A stretch of 64,000 bases of DNA from Onchocerca lupi (lineage: Eukaryota; Nematoda; Chromadorea; Rhabditida; Onchocercidae). Within the stretch, counting starts at the first letter, position 1. Every line of letters starts with the position of its first letter. Shown here one piece after another: positions 39,901 to 50,936 of the stretch. Position numbers and translations under genes: made by a program. The DNA is taken from the NCBI GenBank assembly GCA_028564675.1, contig JAOVVO010000122.1, forward strand, positions 62,001 through 126,000. Direction: 5' to 3'. The notes beneath the pieces are model-generated. The model made no database searches, was not told the DNA's origin, and saw nothing but the letters and a program-made list of their open reading frames with translations.

Positions 39901-41838
39901 TATCAATCATCAAGGTAATTGGTAATTATAAAAATTGATTTGTTTTGAATTCGTATACTTAATTTTAATCTTCTAATTACATAATTTGAAGTTGTTATGC
40001 TTATGTGTGGGTAAAAATTTTCATTAATTTGTTACGGTTAAATTAATTTCACGATTTAGTTTTTTGTTATTAAAATTGGCAAATAAAATCAATCAGTATA
40101 CTAAATTAAATTAAATGTTGTTTATCTACATTCATTAGCAAATTTAGGTCAGTAAACAGGATCAATGCAAAATTTTTTTTTCCGTGAAATTTTGTCTAAC
40201 TTTTAGAATTTCCATAAATTTTCTGTAGAATTTTACGCAAGTTTTTTATAAATTATCTGCAAAATTATATGTATAAGATTTCTTTTCAATTTCCAGGATA
40301 TAATATATTTATCCTATTTTTGGGAAAAGAATAAACTTTACCTATATTTTTAACAAATTTCTTCACAAAAATTATTTTTAGCAATTCAATACATCAGTTC
40401 ATTTCAAAAGAATGCATTTGTGTTTGACAAAATTATCACTGACTGATTTTTCACATTCATTACTTAATATTATTTAATTTAAATCAGTTCATTTAGAAAT
40501 CAAAAGTAGCTAGAAACTTTTTGCTAATCGAATGTATTTAGAGAATTTTTCACCCAAATAAATGTTTACCCAATAAATAAATCTGAAAAAAATTTCTTGA
40601 GCAATAAATATATTTGGAATAATTTTTAATCGCTATACGAAATAATGGAATCATTTCAAAATTGCTCATTTTAAATAACGAAAGAGGAGAGAACTTTGCG
40701 ATGAAAAACAAATGGCAATGATTAATACCGAAAACTAAAAGTTATAAAAATGAATGTTGAGAACATGAATAAAAATGAAGTGAAATGAAATATGAAACTA
40801 ATTTGCGGTAAAGTAATGTCTGAACTTGCGAGAAGTGAACAAAAATTTTTCTTTACAATTTACAAATAGTTTCGTCTTTTTTCCTTCCATAAAATTTGAT
40901 AAATACTATTTTTTGTGGGCAAAGTGGAGAGAAGTATTTTGCGAGAAATCGAAGTGCCATCGTAACCTGTTCGGTTATGAGATATAAATTTCTAAAGGTC
41001 AATAGAAATTTCCTTTATAAAAAACAATCTTTCAATCTATTGAAGGTCGTTTTTTTTTTTTTAAATTTTGATTTTAGAAAATCTTCCCGAAAACATTAAT
41101 TTTGTGCTAAATATGAAGTATCATCAGAAGCAGCAAATGCGAAGAGAAAGAAGAATATTTTAAAAAAAATTTGAAAGATTTTATCTTACTGCAATAAATT
41201 CTTCAAAATTTTTGCTTCTATGACAAGAGTATTTCAACTTTTTTTTCTCAAATGCCATTAAAAATTTTCTATACTAAATATCGATTAAAAATTCTGTAAT
41301 TCGATTTAAATTCATATCTTTGATTATTTCCTGTGCTCTAATAATTGATCAAAAAAAAAAAGTCCGTATTTGTAAGCATTTTCGATGATACAGCTAGAAA
41401 TATTGAACTAGAAAGATCAAATAAACAAATTCATTCGTCCTATTCTGCAGTACTTATAATATTTTCTTTCTGCTTTTCTCTACAAAATTCTGAAAACTTC
41501 TTAACAGTTACTTCAAAAAATTCTCATAAACATAGCAATTGAAACCATTCATCAATTTGCTCCAAAAAGATAAATTAATATGCATTATATTCCTGTTATA
41601 TTCTCTAATTTTAACTTTACTATCAATTTTCATCTTTACATGAAACATGAAAATGCTTGAATCAATATATTTCAGGTGAGTAAGTAAGCTTTTAATTAAC
41701 ATTCATTGCACTTATGAATGCTATTATTTGTATGGAAGCAACTTTATGTTTCAGGAGAATATTCCGTTATGGAAAGTGAAAAGTGCCCGTGATTTGGATC
41801 TCTTCCATTTGGCTCTCAATCATCATCTTCTTAGTTGA
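27963..41838 (+). CDS. eya-1: Eyes absent homolog with degenerate phosphatase motifs
   Basis: Eleven exons join in phase to 508 residues: 27963-28004, 33804-33853, 34227-34396, 34670-34846, 35600-35724, 36705-36786, 37187-37401, 37514-37739, 38211-38334, 38746-38977 and 41755-41838. Exons 1 and 2 rest on phase, splice sites and an upstream stop only; the rest are certain. Residues 31-215 are a Tyr, Ser and Ala-rich transactivation region (YYNSGYSGASYAGMYAAGG). From residue 237 the EYA domain begins with RAFIW and continues through GGVDWMRKLA, NSYKNN, ANVLLTG, ENVYSMMKIGKEA and FGKKCSF to the end. EYA proteins are Six-family transcription co-activators and HAD-type protein tyrosine phosphatases. 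Here motif I is WEMEDV instead of WDLDET (Glu242, Glu244, Val246). The C-terminal GDG is STH (Thr471 for Asp). Thr416 and Lys449 of the other motifs are kept. Phosphatase activity is therefore unlikely, while the co-activator role may remain. Intron 1 is 5.8 kb and intron 10 is 2.8 kb. Confidence 0.9.
30564..30665. repeat. degenerate trinucleotide repeats (CTN, GAT)
   Basis: An imperfect CTA/CTG/CTT series is followed by AATGATAGT-type units inside eya intron 1. It creates long open frames on both strands (30335-30775 minus, 30489-30692 plus) with Leu or Ser runs. I regard these as compositional artefacts. Confidence 0.75.
31570..31624. ncRNA. precursor-like hairpin in eya intron 1
   Basis: Arms at 31571-31588 (TCAATTCGAGAAATTTGC) and 31606-31623 are perfect reverse complements over 18 bp. 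The outer pair 31570-31624 also matches. After one mismatch, four more pairs (31590-31593 with 31601-31604) leave a 7-base loop. The result is a compact 55-base stem-loop with 23 pairs. It is short for a miRNA precursor but far more regular than the surrounding AT-rich DNA. Alternatives are a structured intron element or a small palindrome left by a mobile element. Confidence 0.3.
31766..31819 (+). other. possible cassette exon in eya intron 1
   Basis: After an acceptor (AAAACTTCCAG), 18 codons (CDRGTVTNVSNQSSNHVI) run to a GTATCA donor. It is phase 0 at both ends, so it would fit between eya exons 1 and 2 without changing frame. GC content is higher than its flanks. This is very short and uncertain. 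Confidence 0.15.
32936..33163 (-). CDS. small basic protein of unknown function nested in eya intron 1
   Basis: The ATG at 33163 lies 17 bases after a strong acceptor on the minus strand (TATTTTTTTGCAG), the spacing seen for spliced-leader acceptors in nematodes. The frame of 75 codons ends with TAA at 32936-32938, and an AATAAA polyadenylation signal follows 15 bases later (32915-32920). The predicted protein starts with a Lys and Ser-rich stretch (SSGAKNKGKKSAEKDEK), has a central GRGPATVQLTYNPKQ, and ends with a Cys and Leu-rich part. I recognise no family. A GTGCCA inside the frame might be a donor, making this the first exon of a longer gene, but no downstream exon was found. Confidence 0.4.
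   Translation of the reverse strand: MMNTSSGAKNKGKKSAEKDEKVDRCHGRGPATVQLTYNPKQSSLRRNPKLRLMLVHLCICPLSTSLYRPLFYHFQ
34922..34965. repeat. TC dinucleotide microsatellite
   Basis: CTCTCTCT units, interrupted by a few TTCC steps, in eya intron 4 close after exon 4. The open frame running through it is an artefact. Confidence 0.9.
36271..36342 (+). tRNA. tRNA-Ala (anticodon AGC)
   Basis: The 72-base sequence folds into a standard cloverleaf. The 7-bp acceptor stem is GGGGATA with TATCTCC (one G-U pair), followed by discriminator A. The D arm is GCTCAGGGGTAGAGC and the anticodon loop is CTTAGCA with AGC at its centre. The T arm contains GGTTCGATTCC. Internal A and B box promoter sequences are intact and there is no intron. 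The gene lies in intron 5 of eya on the same strand, which is unproblematic because RNA polymerase III uses the internal promoter. No CCA is encoded, as expected for a nuclear gene. Confidence 0.96.
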
Positions 41839-44782
41839 TAGACTCGGCAAATAATTCAAAGCAGAAATCAAATTATTTGATAATCATTGAAAAAATTTAA
41901 TGAACTTACTATATCAATTTTGGCATTTCTTTCATCATCCGTCTATCTAATAATTGTTAATCAATTTACATATTGTATTAATGACAATATCATCGATTAT
42001 GTGATTATCATATGATAAACTTTTATTTCTCAAAAAAAAAAAATACAACTTTATCCTTCATTTTTGTTCTTAAAAATAATGATTTGATAAAAGTTAAAGA
42101 TATCGTAAAAAGTAATTAGAAAATAAGAGCAAAATATATTAATTGAAGTTTGCTTCCCATAGACAGATGGATTAATAGCACTTAACAACAATTAAATTTC
42201 TTCATGAATTAATTAATTTGCATAAATTCTACATTTAATACTTTATTTTTAGCATTTAGTGCTTTCAATACATCTAACATTTTATTTTACATCGCAGTTC
42301 ACATTTTTGGTCGTTGTATCTTGGCGATTCTTAGGACAAAAACATATGTACAGAAATATGTGTGTTTTTTTTTTTTTTTTTTGCATTAATGAAATTTTTC
42401 TCTGCTTACTTAACTTATTTAATTATTAGTAGCAGAATTTAAATTTTTCCTCAAAAATTGTTTCAAAAACATGCCAGAATTACTTTTGCAAGAAAAATAT
42501 GAAGATTATTTAGAACAAAAACTCGTGATAGTCTTAAACTGTCATCGTTTAATAATATTATTTTTTTGATGGGATTTTAAAAACATTTATAATGCTAATC
42601 AATTATGCTAATGTGATTTTTAAATAGCAACACATAATTCAGCAAATAATCAATGAATTTCACTTTGTCTTTTTTCATGTAAAATGACAAAAGAAAAAAT
42701 GACAAAGATAAAGGGAACATTTTTCAATGCTCGAATTTTTGTTTTCATCTATGCAACAGCTCAAACAAGTTTGTAGCATTTGAGACGAAGAAATTTCATG
42801 ATTAATGTCGTTTGAACTTTTCTTTCTTTCAATGATAATTATACCGTTGTCATCATTATCATCATCATCATCTTTGCTATCATTTTTGTCATCATCATCT
42901 TCGTCATCATTATCACCATCACCATCATCGCCAACGTCATCCTTGTCATTTAACATCATTACCGTCATTACAAAACTGTTGTTTACAAGAAATGATTTAA
43001 TCGCACTTTATGCCGCGATATTCATCATTTTTTAAAAAGAGAAAGAAAAAAGAAATGACTATTTTCATTTGTCATTTTCATTTTAGTTTGTGGTTAAAAG
43101 CTTTCTCTATTTTTTCTTCTTTTTTTTTTCAGTGTTGAGGAAATGAAATTTATTTGATAAAATACTTCAAAAAAAGATGACAGAATTTTCGGTGTCTTTT
43201 TTCTAATATTTTCGGAATTTCTTCATTAAATAATAGTTATTTTATTGTTCGCAATGAAAGAACATTCTTTTATTCTTAACATGTCATTTGATGTGTTGTA
43301 TCTTACGCCACCAATAAATTGCTAGACATAATATGCGAAAAAGAATTATTTCATAGACAAAATGATTTCTGATGCGTTTCTTCAATAATTTCATTTCTTA
43401 TATCATTCATTTGAATTATTTTTATAAATAATTCATTTATCGGTGATGAATTCTGTCGTTTTATCCTCGATATTGCTAATATTATTGAACATGAATAATT
43501 TCATTAATCTCGATTGAATTTGGTTTCGATTAAAATATAAACAAAAATATTTATTTACTTGCATATTCATGATTTATTCACCTATTCTTTTGTATATTGG
43601 ACAAGAAATGTTAAAAAATCAGTAATCGAAAAAAGCTGAACTTTGCTATTGTCACCACTTTGTTTTTATCAAACGTAAAAGTAGATTGATATAAAATAAT
43701 GATTAATTTATTTTTGCTAGCATTATTTTTACTGCCAATAACTGTTTTTATCCGACAAGTTAATTATTGCTCATCTTCTACAAACTTATCGTTTTCTTTT
43801 TCTCTTTTTTCCAGCTAAAATTTTCTCTCCCTCAACTTTTCTTTCAAAAAATATATATGAATAAAGAGAAAAACAATGATTATAAATGAATAAAAACAGA
43901 TTACAATCTTAAAATTTTTGCAAAAGATTTTAATTTTATATTTAAAAAAAATATCACTGCAATAGAATTTTTTTTCTGCAGAAGACAGTCAACTAATGAT
44001 TGAAATTTTAATCCTGTATGTATAAATTTGTCATGAAACTATTGTCTGATAAACTAATAATACCTGATTAAGTTCTGACTTCATTGATTTATTATATTTT
44101 GACCAGAAATGTCTATCTGTTCTAATCTTTCAACCCTGTCAAATGAGTGAACTGAATAGCCTCAAGTTTCAATATTTCTCAAACAAGGTTTATTAACCGG
44201 TTTGTTCTAATTGATCCCCTGATAGGAATTGATATATCGGTAGTTCGAATGATCCGATTACATCATTCGTCCAACACTCGAAACAGTCATTATGGTTTAT
44301 GTAAATCTTAACATACTTGAAATTTGCTCACATTTCTATAGTTCCTTAATAATTTAGGCCTTATTCTTTCTCATAACTTAAGAAACTTTCTGATCTAATC
44401 TTTCAATTTATCATTGCTTGTTCATCAAGTTTGAATGAACAGTGATTTCGTTAGTGAAAAAATCAATAACTAAATTTATTTCTCAGCAAAAGCAAATGCT
44501 CTTGTTGTTCAGAATTGCTATTGCTACTATTCTCTGCTATTGTAATTACAACTGCATGTCATAATTCGATTAGTGTCATTAGCTGATAATCATCATTTTA
44601 TCATTTTTGATATTTCCGATTATATCCGAAGACTGAACCTTTGTCAGTCAAGCTTACTGCAGTGTTCTTTTCATATTAATTAATTTTCATTTTCTGTTAG
44701 TCTGTTTGCAATTCTTTTTTTTTCCGGAAAATATTTGGGTACACAACTTTTCATTTTCCTTCTATCCTAACTGATATATCTG
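41839..44782. other. intergenic region between eya and the DUF4773-like gene
   Basis: This contains the eya 3' flank, the ATC repeat at 42851-42959 and AT-rich sequence. No exon chain is visible on either strand. Confidence 0.6.
42851..42959. repeat. imperfect ATC/GAT trinucleotide repeat
   Basis: About 110 bases of TCATCATTATCATCATC-type repeats. The Asp-rich frame on the minus strand (42675-42968) and the Ser-rich frame on the plus strand (42805-43035) both come from this repeat and have no gene context. Confidence 0.85.
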
Positions 44783-47700
44783 ATGTTAACAGCAGTTATT
44801 GTCATATTCTCTCTGCTAATTACAGCTAATGATGCGCGTATTTCACATATTCGAAAAGTAAGTTACCAATTTTAATTCTCTTCTTTCATTTGAAACATTT
44901 CATTTTAAATCAAATATGTTAAACGTGAAAATACGAGTGTGGTTATTGCAATCACAGATCCTGTCAAAGGAAGTGAGTACGGTAATGGAAACTGATGCGA
45001 TGCCACATTTATTTATTATGAAAAAGTAAATAGCATGTTTAATAACTTAACTAATTATTGGGAAAAATTTAATAACTCAACTAATTGTTGGGAAAAACTT
45101 AATAACTCAACTAATTATTGGGAAAAATTCTTGCATAATTCGAGCTTTCAAAAAGAAAAACTTGATAGATAGATGCGATGAAGGAGAACTGAATCTTATG
45201 TAAGTTTTGTTTGCAACTATCATCGGAGATATATTGAATAAATTGCAAAATCATGCGTGCCAAGCATGCAATTTTGCTTAATTGATGCAGTAGGATTATT
45301 GCATTTGTTTAATTAATGAATATTCACGTTTTACACGTAAATATCTAACATTACCTCGCGTGAATATATTCAGCGTTATTTCATTACACGCTAACAAATA
45401 ATATCCATACTGTTTTAATTTTAACAACTTTTGAAAATTTATTTTTTATAATTTTGGCATGACTTATTAGAAGCAATAAATAAACAAATTTAAATATTAA
45501 TTAATTAGTTGAAGTTGTCAGCACTTACTTTTTTCATATTTTTCACTTGAATATCACAAATCAATCTGTATAAAATTTTGACACTTTGTGAATCTTATAT
45601 TGGATAAACATTATTACACAAAGAAGATAATTTAGTTGTAAAATAATAAAAATAAATTTTTCATATATTTCAATAAAATTGTTTAAATCAATAAATAATA
45701 TCTAACTTTTTTGACAAAACTTCTATTGTAACCAAATTCTAAAACTTTGATAATTTTCTTATTATTTATAGCAACTTCTGCAAATTTAATAAACTAACTG
45801 ATCAATGCAATTTAGGCACATTCATATTTGGATCTTCATATCAAACTTTCACCAACTGATGATACAATAATCTGTGAAAATGATCCACCTTGTTCGATAC
45901 CATATGCTATTTCCGTCTTATATTCTCCCAATCATTTCGATTTACAGGTATTTTCATTTGTTTTTTTTAATTTCTTCTTTTTTTTTGCACTCATTTTCCT
46001 ATTATCTTGACTATATCAAGTATTTCTAAATTAAACAAGGCACAATTACGGCTAAACAAGTAGTTAAGAAGATAATAAACGAATCATCCTATATTAAATG
46101 GATGTATAATCGATACTAAAGAGATGCATTTCACGAAGTAAACGGAGAAAAATAATTGTGTGTAAATGATGTGTGAAAGATTTGATACGATGAAATTTTT
46201 TAAAATTCAATGACAATTTTAAGTAAATATTCTAAAGATGTTGAAATATTAAGTTTTTCTCAATCAATTTCAGTACTGAATAATCAGTAATCATTTCTTC
46301 GGCGATTTTAATTTTGCTTCATTTTATTTTTTTTTAATACAATTAAATTAATCAATTAATTATTTGGAACATAACAGATTTAAACAGATAGGGATTTGTG
46401 AATGATTTAATTTCGAATTCAAATAATTATATTCATAGGAAGAAGTCAACATAAAGATGAGAAAAATGAATAAATTCTTCTACCTAAGATCAAATGATTA
46501 CTACCCATTATTAATTTAATTTATATTAGATATATCTGTCGTGAATATTTCTGAATCGTTGTGAGTGATGTCGATCAATAGCAAAATACCACCAGTGAGT
46601 GCAGTCGGGTTGGGCTAAGTTGGGTCAAATCGAATTGGTTGAGCGGCATCCAGTCGAGCTGGGCTAATTTGTGTAGAGTCGGGTTGATTGAGTTCCGTCC
46701 ACACCATATTATAAAATCATCATTTGAAGAAGATAGCTATTTTCCTAATAAAACAAGATTTATATGTATTAGAGATGGGAGTGGTTTACATTAAACACTG
46801 GAAATTGTTAAGACCCGAGTACAAAATGAGCATCGTAACAATATCTGACGAGAAGATTAGGATGCGAATTTGGACAAAAATATGAAATTTAGATGATATT
46901 GTGAGCGATTGATGGCAAAGACATTTCCTGTATGACAGGAATACAAAGATATTAGCATAGATAAAAGCAGAAAAAGTATGGGAATGCAATGGGAAATAAA
47001 TCTAAGGAATGTAAATGATTCACAATGTTGGTTACATCCCTTTACAGTGAGGAATTCATTTAATTATTTATTTGTTTGGTATTTGGTTGCAGTCTCGCGA
47101 TATCGAAATTCGCGACAATATCAGTAATTCAATACGTAATTCCAAATGAACTAAAGGAAGAAATATTGAAAGGAGAACTGAATGGAGTAATGAATAAAAG
47201 CATTTCTTGATAAGAAAAGATACTTTGAAATTTACAAAAAAGAAATATCAATAGACATTGCTGTTTGTAAATTTGTTTTATTCAAGGATTTTACTGATCT
47301 TAAGATAACTTAAACTTACGCTTACGTTTAATGTAAGATTTAACATCGTAAAAATTATTGTTTATAATGATTCGAAAATTAAGACTGTGATTTCAAAAGT
47401 TTTCTTATTAAAGACAAATACTGTATTGAATTTTAAAAAGTATGGAAAGTTTGAATTCAAGTTAATTAAAGATACGTTTCGACAAGTTTTGATTATAAAT
47501 TTTGGTTGATATTATTGAAAAGGAACTTCGTTTTTCCAAATTATTATTTTATTTAAAATTCTGGAATTTGTTTTAAAAAGATAAGTGTTTATTATTGCTA
47601 TTTTCTTATCGATAATGAGAGCCCAATTTTTACATTCAATTACTCATTAATCATGTTATAATGATTTTAAAAAATGATAAAGATAATGGTGGGTTTTTTG

Positions 47701-50700
47701 TGCAAGAAAAAAATTGAGTTCAAAGATGATTATTTGGAAACATCAAAAATTTAGTTAAGATATTAGGAATGAATAAATTATAAATACTATAAATAATATG
47801 AGTAATAAAATATTATTAATATATTACGAACATTATGGTCAATATAAAAGATATTCTGAAGTGAACAAATCATTCAGATAATGTGAGATGATTATTGACA
47901 TAATTTCAGAGTGTGATGATGCAAGATGGTGGATTGTTAAGGCATAATCACAATCGCTTTAGCGATTCAACAGTAATACGATTAACAAAAGCGATGAAAT
48001 TACATAACGGCAAAATATATTTAGGATTAAGATTTTTCGATTTACCCATTGGCATGCAAGGTTAAATCATTCAGTATTTCATTTCAGTAATGAATTGCAA
48101 ACATTTTTATAATTTTTACACAAACATTTCATTGCGAATTAAGAAATGATTGATTGTATTAATTGATAATAACATGAAGTGATAATGTAAAATATCGACT
48201 AGTTATAAAAATTTCAAACGTTTTCTAGAATATGGTAGTGCTCACATAAAATTAGAATGATAATATATGCAGTAATGTATTTGATTTAATAATAATAATA
48301 ATCACGTTACTTACGCAATAATATACATGATATTTTGGATTTTTACAAAATTACCAGATTTTATACATACATGGACTCGTTTTTTTCATGTATAAGCTCG
48401 TTTTCATTCCATTTAGATTGAGAAAAATGATCGCTCGTTGATCCGTTTCAGACTATGTTATTATGGATGTAATGACGGTAATTGAAAATGGTGTAAAAGG
48501 AAAATTGGAAATGATAACAAAAGACTATCGGCTTCATATCCATGCTACAAAAGAGGTGGAAGTGAATTATGGTAAGGAATTAAAAAAAAAGAAGTAAATG
48601 AATGATGTAATCTAATTCCTTGCAAATTCTTTTTTTATCTCAATTAATTATTACGTACATTTTTTTTGTCCAAAATTGCTATAAAATTTTGAAATTTTTA
48701 ACGAATAAAAAATGAGATTCTATGATTTGCATAAATTAAAAAAAAAAATGAACGAAAAAAGAAAGCTGAGAATTTGAAACTTTTGACGGAATTAAATAAT
48801 TTAATAATAAAAGTAGTTTTTAGGCTCATTATCAAATTACATATACAATGATGTTATGAATGCAACAAACTGCGAATGCATTCCGAAAAATTGTGCATGC
48901 TGCATTAAGCTAAACATTGCAAAAATTGGTCTTAATGATTTTGGTATGTTTTTCATTTCTTGTTCTTTCAAATTTTTTGGCTTGATTACAATCAAGAAAA
49001 TGATGACAAATGATGATACTTAATGGGAAATGAATCGATGAATTAAGATGTACTGGACAGTATTGTATTAGCATGACAAGACTAAAGAAAAAAATGGAAA
49101 AGAAATATGAGAATTATGGAAATTTTTTTAAATCTATCTAATTTTCAAGTTGTTTATTCCGAAGAAAATTTTTATTTGGAATTTTTTTCATTTCTTTCTG
49201 AGATATGGTAGTAATAGTTTTGTAATATACTTTCACGAGATTACTTTCAATTTAAAAAGTTACCGTTCATGCATTAAGCAGTTACTCTCCTTCAGCTTAT
49301 TACCATATGAAATAAAATGAAACATGTTTACTCTATTATTGATATAATTTAAATTCAAATCTCAACATCAGTTTTTTGCGTTTCATAAAATCCTATAAAT
49401 TACTATAAAAAAAAAACTCTTGCTCGAAAGGCATGAAGTTTGTTCAGTTTTACAATACTAATATTTAATTCAAGTTCTGAAAATTTTCTTAATATTGGTT
49501 TATTAAGCAAAGTTCAGAAATAAATATTTCAGTTACTTGAAGTTAATGCAGACTTGAATCAAATTCTTTTTGTATGTCAATATATTCCAAGATGTGCTAA
49601 TTAAACGGAAGAGATCAGCCCAGCTAAATTGATAATTTTTTTTTTTTTAAGGATCAGAATTAAGTAGAATATCATTTCGTTAAATTATTATTTACCTACT
49701 CTCGCTATGCTGCATGATTCATACAGTATACTTATACTTGTTGACATCATACTGTAGTATATTATTCTATAAATATGAGGAATCTACATCTTTTGATGCC
49801 ATTTTGTAATACAGTACTCTGTAATATAATATAATATGTCTAAACTTACTGACCCAATACTGTGACATGTGCTACACTGTAATGAGATATTTCTGTACTT
49901 ACTGACAGGATCTCTAATATATTTTATTATAACGAAATACAATATATTTGCTGATATTATATCATATCAACATAATAGGACTTACCTCCTGATATTATAT
50001 TATAACTGTAATGCAGTGTAATATGTTTATGGCATGATACTGTATTCCATCGTAAATAATAAAACACAATATATCCATACTTACGATCATTATGTTGTAA
50101 TGAAGTATAATGTAATACGGTAATTTTTCATACTACATATCAAGATCGGTCGAAAAATTATGTTAAGCGGAGAATTTCAGGTTGTGTAAATATAACATAT
50201 GTAGCAGAAGATATCGGCATCCGTTTATCCTTTTCCATCAATGGCTATATTTATGTTTCGAAAGAGTTGTCTTGTTAGTTGCTGTTTTTTGTTCTTTTTT
50301 TTCTCTTTAGTTCCTCTTTTTGTTGAATTTCTCATTTGCTATAATCTGAAAACAAAAACGATGCGAAAATTATATTTTATTTTTCAAAACAAATGTTCCT
50401 TTCTGAAAAAGTGGAATATAATTCTCGAAATAAGCTGCATTATGGTATTTTGAATGGATAACAATATGTAAAAATAGATGGAAATGAGTGACGAAAATCT
50501 TAAAATCCGCCTATATATTTAGTTTCCATGAATTTCTTTCCTGAAATAATTTTTTCTTCGTTTTTTGCGCCTTTTTTTAGTTTTTTCTTTGCAGTGCATA
50601 ATCCACCGCCGTATTGCTTGTCATTGCCGTTTTTGAAGGAGTATGCTGCTATTTGTTTACGTTTACGTAATGTGAGTAAATTTAAGTTATGACACTTCTT

Positions 50701-50936
50701 AAATTTAAATATAATTGTTTTTATAAGAATTTTTAAGCGATATTTTTTAATCTCATTTGCAATACTTTAAAAATGAAAGTGAAGAGTTAATTAGAAATTT
50801 AATAGAAAATATGAAAACATTTTTTTAGCTAAAATTTCGGAAAACAACTCTGGACGGTTGCGTGGAATTAGAAGCCGAACTCTATCATGTTCATGTGGCC
50901 ACGGCACATCTAGGATGTTTTTCTATACCAATCTAA
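44783..50936 (+). CDS. secreted Cys-rich protein, DUF4773-like
   Basis: Nine exons join in phase to about 296 residues: 44783-44857, 44958-44972 (or to 44981), 45816-45947, 47910-48060, 48452-48571, 48824-48943, 50181-50273, 50595-50671 and 50829-50936. The first exon encodes a signal peptide (MLTAVIVIFSLLITANDA). The middle part (about residues 31-175) is not recognised. The C-terminal 120 residues carry the Cys-dense signature CECIPKNCACC, then GCVNITYV, GIRLSFSINGYI, NPPPYCLSL, YAAICLRLRN, LDGCVELE and HLGCFSIPI. This pattern of paired Cys and an NPPPxC block matches what I know of the DUF4773 domain in insects and nematodes, whose function is unknown. The name is from memory and not from a search. 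The protein is probably secreted. Microexon 2 is the least certain part. A possible AATAAA signal is at 51138-51143. Confidence 0.82.
45041..45130. repeat. 30-bp tandem repeat, three copies
   Basis: Three contiguous 30-bp units (starts 45041, 45071, 45101), each reading AATAACTYAACTAATTRTTG then GGAAAAAYTY, differ at only a few positions. The array lies in intron 2 of the DUF4773-like gene. Confidence 0.92.
46602..46692. repeat. G-rich degenerate repeat in intron
   Basis: CAGTCGGGTTGGGCTAAGTT at 46602 recurs as CAGTCGAGCTGGGCTAATTT at 46651 (18 of 21 positions), and a partial third unit (AGTCGGGTTGATTGAG) starts at 46677. This is by far the most G-rich stretch in the surrounding several kilobases and looks like a fragment of an interspersed or satellite repeat. 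Confidence 0.65.
49700..50130. repeat. degenerate AT-rich repeat block in intron
   Basis: Many imperfect copies of TACTGTAATATAATAT, TTACTGACA and ATATTATAT-like words occur in intron 6 of the DUF4773-like gene. No clean unit length can be assigned by eye. Confidence 0.45.

Noticed and set aside
42675..43035. Asp-rich and Ser-rich ORFs on opposite strands
   Set aside because: Both are translations of one ATC/GAT repeat.
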